NCBI GenBank assembly: GCA_003507475.1
Contig: DNVQ01000062.1
Location: 1-7,548 of the forward strand
Reading direction: 5' to 3'
From: Candidatus Moraniibacteriota bacterium
GTDB taxonomy: Bacteria > Patescibacteriota > Minisyncoccia > Moranbacterales > UBA9337
Length of the DNA stretch: 7,548 nucleotides
The translations under genes and the position numbers were made by a program. Position 1 is the first letter of the stretch, and each line of letters starts with the position of its first letter. Shown one piece after another: positions 4,773-7,548 of this stretch. The notes below the pieces were generated by a model. That model was not told the DNA's origin. It was given only the letters and a program-made list of their open reading frames with translations, and did not search any database.

Positions 4773-6143
4773 CTATTTTTTAGAAACTTTTTCTTCGTCC
4801 GCCATAGCTTTAGCAGAGGAGGATTCTTTCTTAACAGTTTCTTTTTTAGCTGTTTTCTTTTCAACTTTTTCTTTTTTGGCAGATTTCTTCTTGTCCGCCG
4901 TAGCCTTAGTGGAGGAGGAGTCTTCTTTAATTTCAACTTGCGCGAAATCATTTACTAAAACCAATCCCATTCTATGATCTTTTGGTTCGATAGAAAGCAC
5001 TTTCCAACTATACTCTTTGCCAGCTTCCATCATTTCTTCCATTTTTTTACCAGGGTACATCTCGCTAAATTCACTCACATGAGCTAATCCATGGATATTT
5101 GCATCTAAGTAAACAAAAGCTCCGAAATGATTTATTTTATCAACTTTTCCTGTGTAAGTTTTTCCGGCTTCATATTTTTTCTCAGCCTCTTTCCAAGGAT
5201 CTCGAGCTAAAGCTCTAATGGAAAGAGAAATCCTAGATTCATCAATTCCAATAATTTTAGCCTTAATTCTGTCTCCCACTTTGATGATTTCTCTTGGATT
5301 GTCAATCAACTGCCAAGCTAATTCAGAAATATGGACTAATCCTTCTAATTTATCACCTTCAATAGAATCATCTCCTTCTTTTACTCCAGTAGGGAGGAAT
5401 TTAACAAAGGCTCCGAAATCAACTACCCCACTTACCTCACCTTCAATCGTATCTCCTTCTTTAAGTCGAGAAATCATCACTTGTTCCTTCTCGCTCATCG
5501 CAGCCTTTTCGCTGACGATTAATTTTTCTTCATCACGATAGGTGTCAATAATTTTAACCAAAAGAGTTTGTCCAACCAATCTCTTTAGTTTTTCTAAAAT
5601 TTTATTCTTATTTCCGTCTTCTACTCTTGGATAATGCTCACTCGCAAGTTGAGATACAGGTAAAAATCCTCCAATTCCATTTATTTCCACCATCAAACCT
5701 CCCTTATTAGCATCCAAAACTTTGGTGTTAACAGCCTCTTCATTATCTTTTTTGGATTCCAAATCTTCCCAAGCTTTTTCATAAGAAGCTTCTCTGATGG
5801 ATAATTCAATATATCCTTCTTCATTTTCAAGACTTGTAAGAGTGGCATGAACTTGATCACCTATTTTCAATTTAATATTTCCTCTTAAACCATCCTTAGT
5901 ATCTTTACCATAAACGATTCCGGTTCCAAAGCTTCCCAAATCCAATAAAACAGAGTGTGGACTAATATCAATTACTACTCCATCCAAAACATCTCCTATT
6001 TCAGGGAAATCAATGTTAGAATTTTGCAAAAGTCTCCCCATAACTGAATCATCTTCTGGAAAAACGTTTTTCTTAACTGGCGCTTGTTCAGGAGCCTCTT
6101 TTTTTACGTTGTCTACTAAATTGTCTAAAATATTATTACTCAT
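4773..6143 (-). CDS. rpsA: S1 domain-containing ribosomal protein (bS1-like)
   Basis: RNA-binding protein of the small subunit that captures A/U-rich mRNA leaders. At 456 aa it has four S1 (OB-fold) repeats, at about 47-118, 132-213, 226-311 and 325-398. The last two are the best conserved (GEVSGVVDFGAFVKF and EGLVHISEL; GKVDKINHFGAFVYL and HGLAHVSEF). The first two are divergent, as expected for ribosome-binding repeats. An unstructured N-terminus of about 45 residues precedes them. The C-terminal tail, about 404-456, is Lys/Ala/Glu/Ser-rich and low complexity. It contains two related blocks, SSSTKATADKKK (409-420) and SSSAKAMADEEK (441-452), which are copies of one DNA element. E. coli S1 has six domains; four-domain forms are common elsewhere. 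The ATG has no SD site. The leader has a promoter and a terminator-like hairpin, suggesting regulated read-through. A non-ribosomal four-domain S1 protein is possible but less likely. Confidence 0.9.
   Translation of the reverse strand: MSNNILDNLVDNVKKEAPEQAPVKKNVFPEDDSVMGRLLQNSNIDFPEIGDVLDGVVIDISPHSVLLDLGSFGTGIVYGKDTKDGLRGNIKLKIGDQVHATLTSLENEEGYIELSIREASYEKAWEDLESKKDNEEAVNTKVLDANKGGLMVEINGIGGFLPVSQLASEHYPRVEDGNKNKILEKLKRLVGQTLLVKIIDTYRDEEKLIVSEKAAMSEKEQVMISRLKEGDTIEGEVSGVVDFGAFVKFLPTGVKEGDDSIEGDKLEGLVHISELAWQLIDNPREIIKVGDRIKAKIIGIDESRISLSIRALARDPWKEAEKKYEAGKTYTGKVDKINHFGAFVYLDANIHGLAHVSEFSEMYPGKKMEEMMEAGKEYSWKVLSIEPKDHRMGLVLVNDFAQVEIKEDSSSTKATADKKKSAKKEKVEKKTAKKETVKKESSSAKAMADEEKVSKK
4797..4828. 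repeat. In-frame palindromic repeat, copy B (S1 tail)
   Basis: A 32-bp element, 27 of 32 bases identical to the copy at 4893-4924. It encodes the SSSAKAMADE block on the minus strand. Its outer arms TCCGC (4798-4802) and GCAGA (4813-4817) form an imperfect inverted repeat around a 10-nt centre, pairing fully in RNA if one G-U pair is allowed. Confidence 0.7.
4893..4924. repeat. In-frame palindromic repeat, copy A (S1 tail)
   Basis: The same 32-bp element, here encoding the SSSTKATAD block. Arms TCCGC (4894-4898) and GTGGA (4909-4913) pair with one G-U wobble around a 10-nt centre. The five differences from copy B lie mainly in the loop and arms. From memory, peptides of the form SSAKAxADK recur in unrelated Parcubacteria proteins, which suggests a mobile in-frame element. 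Confidence 0.7.
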
Positions 6144-6211
6144 TATATTTAGCTTACTTCTTGAGGATTTGCCGATCTCCCCTTAATTAATAATTAAAAT
6201 GGCACAAATAA

Positions 6212-6239
6212 TAAAAATTTCCTATTAAAATAGGAAATT
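6212..6239 (-). terminator. Terminator hairpin inside the S1 leader (possible attenuator)
   Basis: A perfect 11-bp stem, 6229-6239 with 6216-6226, with a 2-nt loop. On the minus strand it is followed by TTTATTATT, so it points toward the S1 gene, whose ATG lies about 70 nt further. An upstream hairpin (6253-6259 with 6266-6272) lies between the candidate start site and this stem. On the plus strand the tail is not U-rich, so it does not serve rluD. Confidence 0.6.
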
Positions 6240-6291
6240 ATCAAGAAAACTGATAGAATTAAAACATTCTATAAATATTAACTTTTCTTAA

Positions 6292-6319
6292 TAATTATCT
6301 TAGTTACAGTGTATATCAA
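6292..6319 (-). promoter_or_regulatory. Candidate promoter for the S1 gene
   Basis: TTGATA (6319-6314), a 16-nt spacer, and TAATTA (6297-6292). The start would be near 6285, giving a leader of about 140 nt that includes both hairpins described at 6212-6239. No better promoter is visible between the hairpin and the ATG. Confidence 0.4.
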
Positions 6320-6361
6320 AAGATTATTTTTGGCAAGAGTTTGAATTCAATTAAACAAATG

Positions 6362-6376
6362 AACATTAAAACAAAT
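6362..6376. repeat. Left arm of a 15-bp inverted repeat
   Basis: AACATTAAAACAAAT is the exact reverse complement of 6500-6514. The arms are 123 bp apart. Both lie within AT-rich degenerate repeats. Confidence 0.55.
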
Positions 6377-6485
6377 TAACAATAAAGTTTGTCTAGCTTT
6401 ACCAATAAGTTCAGCACTCCAAAATTACACAGCCTAGGATTTAAAAATTCGCATCATGTCCTTTTAATGATTCTGAGATACTATC

Positions 6486-6528
6486 TTGTTTTAATGTTTA
6501 TTTGTTTTAATGTTTTCATGTTGTAATG
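6486..6528. repeat. Short tandem repeat with 16-bp period, including the right inverted-repeat arm
   Basis: TTGTTTTAATGTTT occurs at 6486-6499 and again at 6502-6515. A degenerate third unit, ATGTTGTAATG, lies at 6518-6528. The second unit overlaps the right arm (6500-6514) of the inverted repeat. Confidence 0.6.
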
Positions 6529-6584
6529 CTTGTAATTTATTACCATATACTATAGATTAAATAGGTTATACTTAATAATAAATT

Positions 6585-7532
6585 ATGGATTTAATAATAG
6601 AAGAAAGTGACGCCAACAAGAGAATAGACAAAGTTTTAGCTAATTTTAGCCTAAAAGAAGAGACTCTAGCAGGATTGTCTCGGGGGGATTTCATTAGAGC
6701 GATTAAAGAGGGCAAGATTTTAGTGAATGATAAAGTGGCCAAACCAAGCTATAAAACTGCCATCAATGACAAAATAGAAATAAATTTGGTGAAAAAAGAA
6801 GAGACTTTAATTCCTAATAGCAATATAAAACTGGATGTTATTTTTGAAAATGATGATTTTTTAGTTATCAATAAGCCCGCGGGCATCCAGGTCCATCCTG
6901 ATTTTAACGAAAAAGAAAATACCATAGTTAACGGGCTAATTGCGGCTTATCCAGAAATTGCCAAACTCAAAGATGATCATACCTACTCTTTCCAGTTGCG
7001 TCCCGGCATTGTTCATCGCCTCGACAAAGAAACTTCGGGAATTTTGATTATTGCCAAAAATGTGAAATCTTTCTTGGAATTCAAAAGGATGTTCAAGGAA
7101 AAAACTATCGCTAAAAAATATTTAGCTATTGCTTATGGCATACCGCTAGAAAGAAAAGGCACTATAGATAAACCATTAGCGCGAACCACTAATTACCGCA
7201 AACAAACCATCGCTGGCAAAAGAACCAAAACTAAAATTCGCGAAGCCCTGACAGATTATGAAGTTATCAAAGATTTAGGAGAAAATTTCTCACTTATAGA
7301 AGTATCTCCGCAAACTGGACGCACTCACCAGATTCGCGTTCATCTCTCTTCACTAGGTCATCCTATCGTGGGAGACAATCTTTATAGAAAAAAAACTTAT
7401 GAAAAATTTGAAGGCGCTACTCGCCACATGCTTCACGCCAGTCAGATAGAATTTGAATTATTTGGAGAAAAATTTAATTTCACCGCCCCGCTTCCAAAAG
7501 ATTTTGAAGAAGTATCGGGAAATTTGTCGTAG
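6585..7532 (+). CDS. rluD: RluA/RluD-family ribosomal large subunit pseudouridine synthase
   Basis: Isomerises uridines to pseudouridine in structured RNA, in the cytoplasm. At 315 aa it is typical in length. An S4-like RNA-binding domain occupies about 12-70. The catalytic domain begins near 85 with VIFENDDFLVINKPAGIQVH and holds the RluA-family motif HRLDKETSG at 144-152, with catalytic Asp147. The partner motif GRTHQIRVH is at 245-253, followed by LGHPIVGD at 257-264 and the late RHMLHA segment at 280-285. The N-terminal S4 domain favours RluD-like (23S rRNA helix 69) over RluA-like enzymes, but the exact target sites cannot be read from sequence. It is divergent from the S1 gene across a 441-bp gap. 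No SD site precedes the ATG, and it ends in TAG 16 bp before the window edge. Confidence 0.93.
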   Translation: MDLIIEESDANKRIDKVLANFSLKEETLAGLSRGDFIRAIKEGKILVNDKVAKPSYKTAINDKIEINLVKKEETLIPNSNIKLDVIFENDDFLVINKPAGIQVHPDFNEKENTIVNGLIAAYPEIAKLKDDHTYSFQLRPGIVHRLDKETSGILIIAKNVKSFLEFKRMFKEKTIAKKYLAIAYGIPLERKGTIDKPLARTTNYRKQTIAGKRTKTKIREALTDYEVIKDLGENFSLIEVSPQTGRTHQIRVHLSSLGHPIVGDNLYRKKTYEKFEGATRHMLHASQIEFELFGEKFNFTAPLPKDFEEVSGNLS

Positions 7533-7548
7533 ATTTAGGAATTAAAAT

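Larger units (their letters stand above)
6144..6584. other. Divergent intergenic region between the S1 gene and rluD
   Basis: 441 bp, very AT-rich, no credible ORF. Its left part is the S1 promoter and leader with the hairpin at 6216-6239. Its right part carries an inverted repeat pair (6362-6376, 6500-6514) and a short tandem repeat (6486-6528). Just before rluD are two TATACT sequences that could be -10 elements, but I find no well-spaced -35 for either. The rluD start has no SD site. Confidence 0.6.

Noticed and set aside
4714..4977. 87-codon plus-strand frame and 61-codon Lys/Arg-rich minus frame over the S1 tail
   Set aside because: Both come from the low-complexity tail read in other frames, and the plus frame starts inside a terminator hairpin region.
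5218..5541. 107-codon plus-strand frame opposite S1
   Set aside because: Shadow of S1 domains 2-3 with no start signals or domain content.
6362..6528. CRISPR-like array
   Set aside because: Only two clear units with a 16-bp period and no spacers; arms are inverted, not direct repeats with unique spacers.

Overview
The window looks like a chromosomal segment from a small-genome, AT-rich bacterium, most likely Candidate Phyla Radiation (Patescibacteria), Parcubacteria-like. This is inferred from the low GC content, short housekeeping proteins (a 324-aa TilS, a four-domain S1), an archaeal-type CMP kinase beside the S1 gene, no visible Shine-Dalgarno (SD) site before any long gene, and two SSS(T/A)KA(T/M)AD repeats in the lysine-rich S1 tail that I recall from Parcubacteria proteins. 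TGA, TAG and TAA all appear as stops, so TGA is not read as glycine as in Gracilibacteria/SR1.

Right to left on the minus strand run four housekeeping genes: S1-domain ribosomal protein (4773-6143), archaeal-type (d)CMP kinase (4121-4684), TilS (3052-4026) and FtsH (1132-3009). Hairpin terminators follow S1 and FtsH. Upstream of S1 is a candidate promoter whose leader contains an intrinsic-terminator hairpin, a possible attenuator. Divergent on the plus strand is a RluA/RluD-family pseudouridine synthase (6585-7532). The 441-bp gap between them holds inverted and tandem AT-rich repeats. Most of the long genes serve translation (mRNA loading, tRNA-Ile lysidine, rRNA pseudouridine), with CTP/dCTP supply and membrane protein quality control beside them.

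The unusual part is the left 1.1 kb, which has no long ORF but is densely organised on the minus strand. A promoter (907-934) leads to an unrecognised 52-aa acidic peptide gene (630-788) with a strong SD site and its own terminator (569-603). Next is a sigma70-like promoter (462-490) and a compact RNA of about 255 nt (200-455) ending in a strong terminator. That RNA folds by eye into two closed domains. One carries a hairpin whose loop and closing pairs match the 790 loop (helix 24) of 16S rRNA. It could also encode a 26-aa proline-rich basic peptide. A further terminator (111-147) and promoter (57-85) precede a gene start that runs off the left edge. I could not match the RNA to RNase P, tmRNA, SRP RNA or 6S RNA. 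This tandem of small transcription units is the best candidate for something undescribed in the window.
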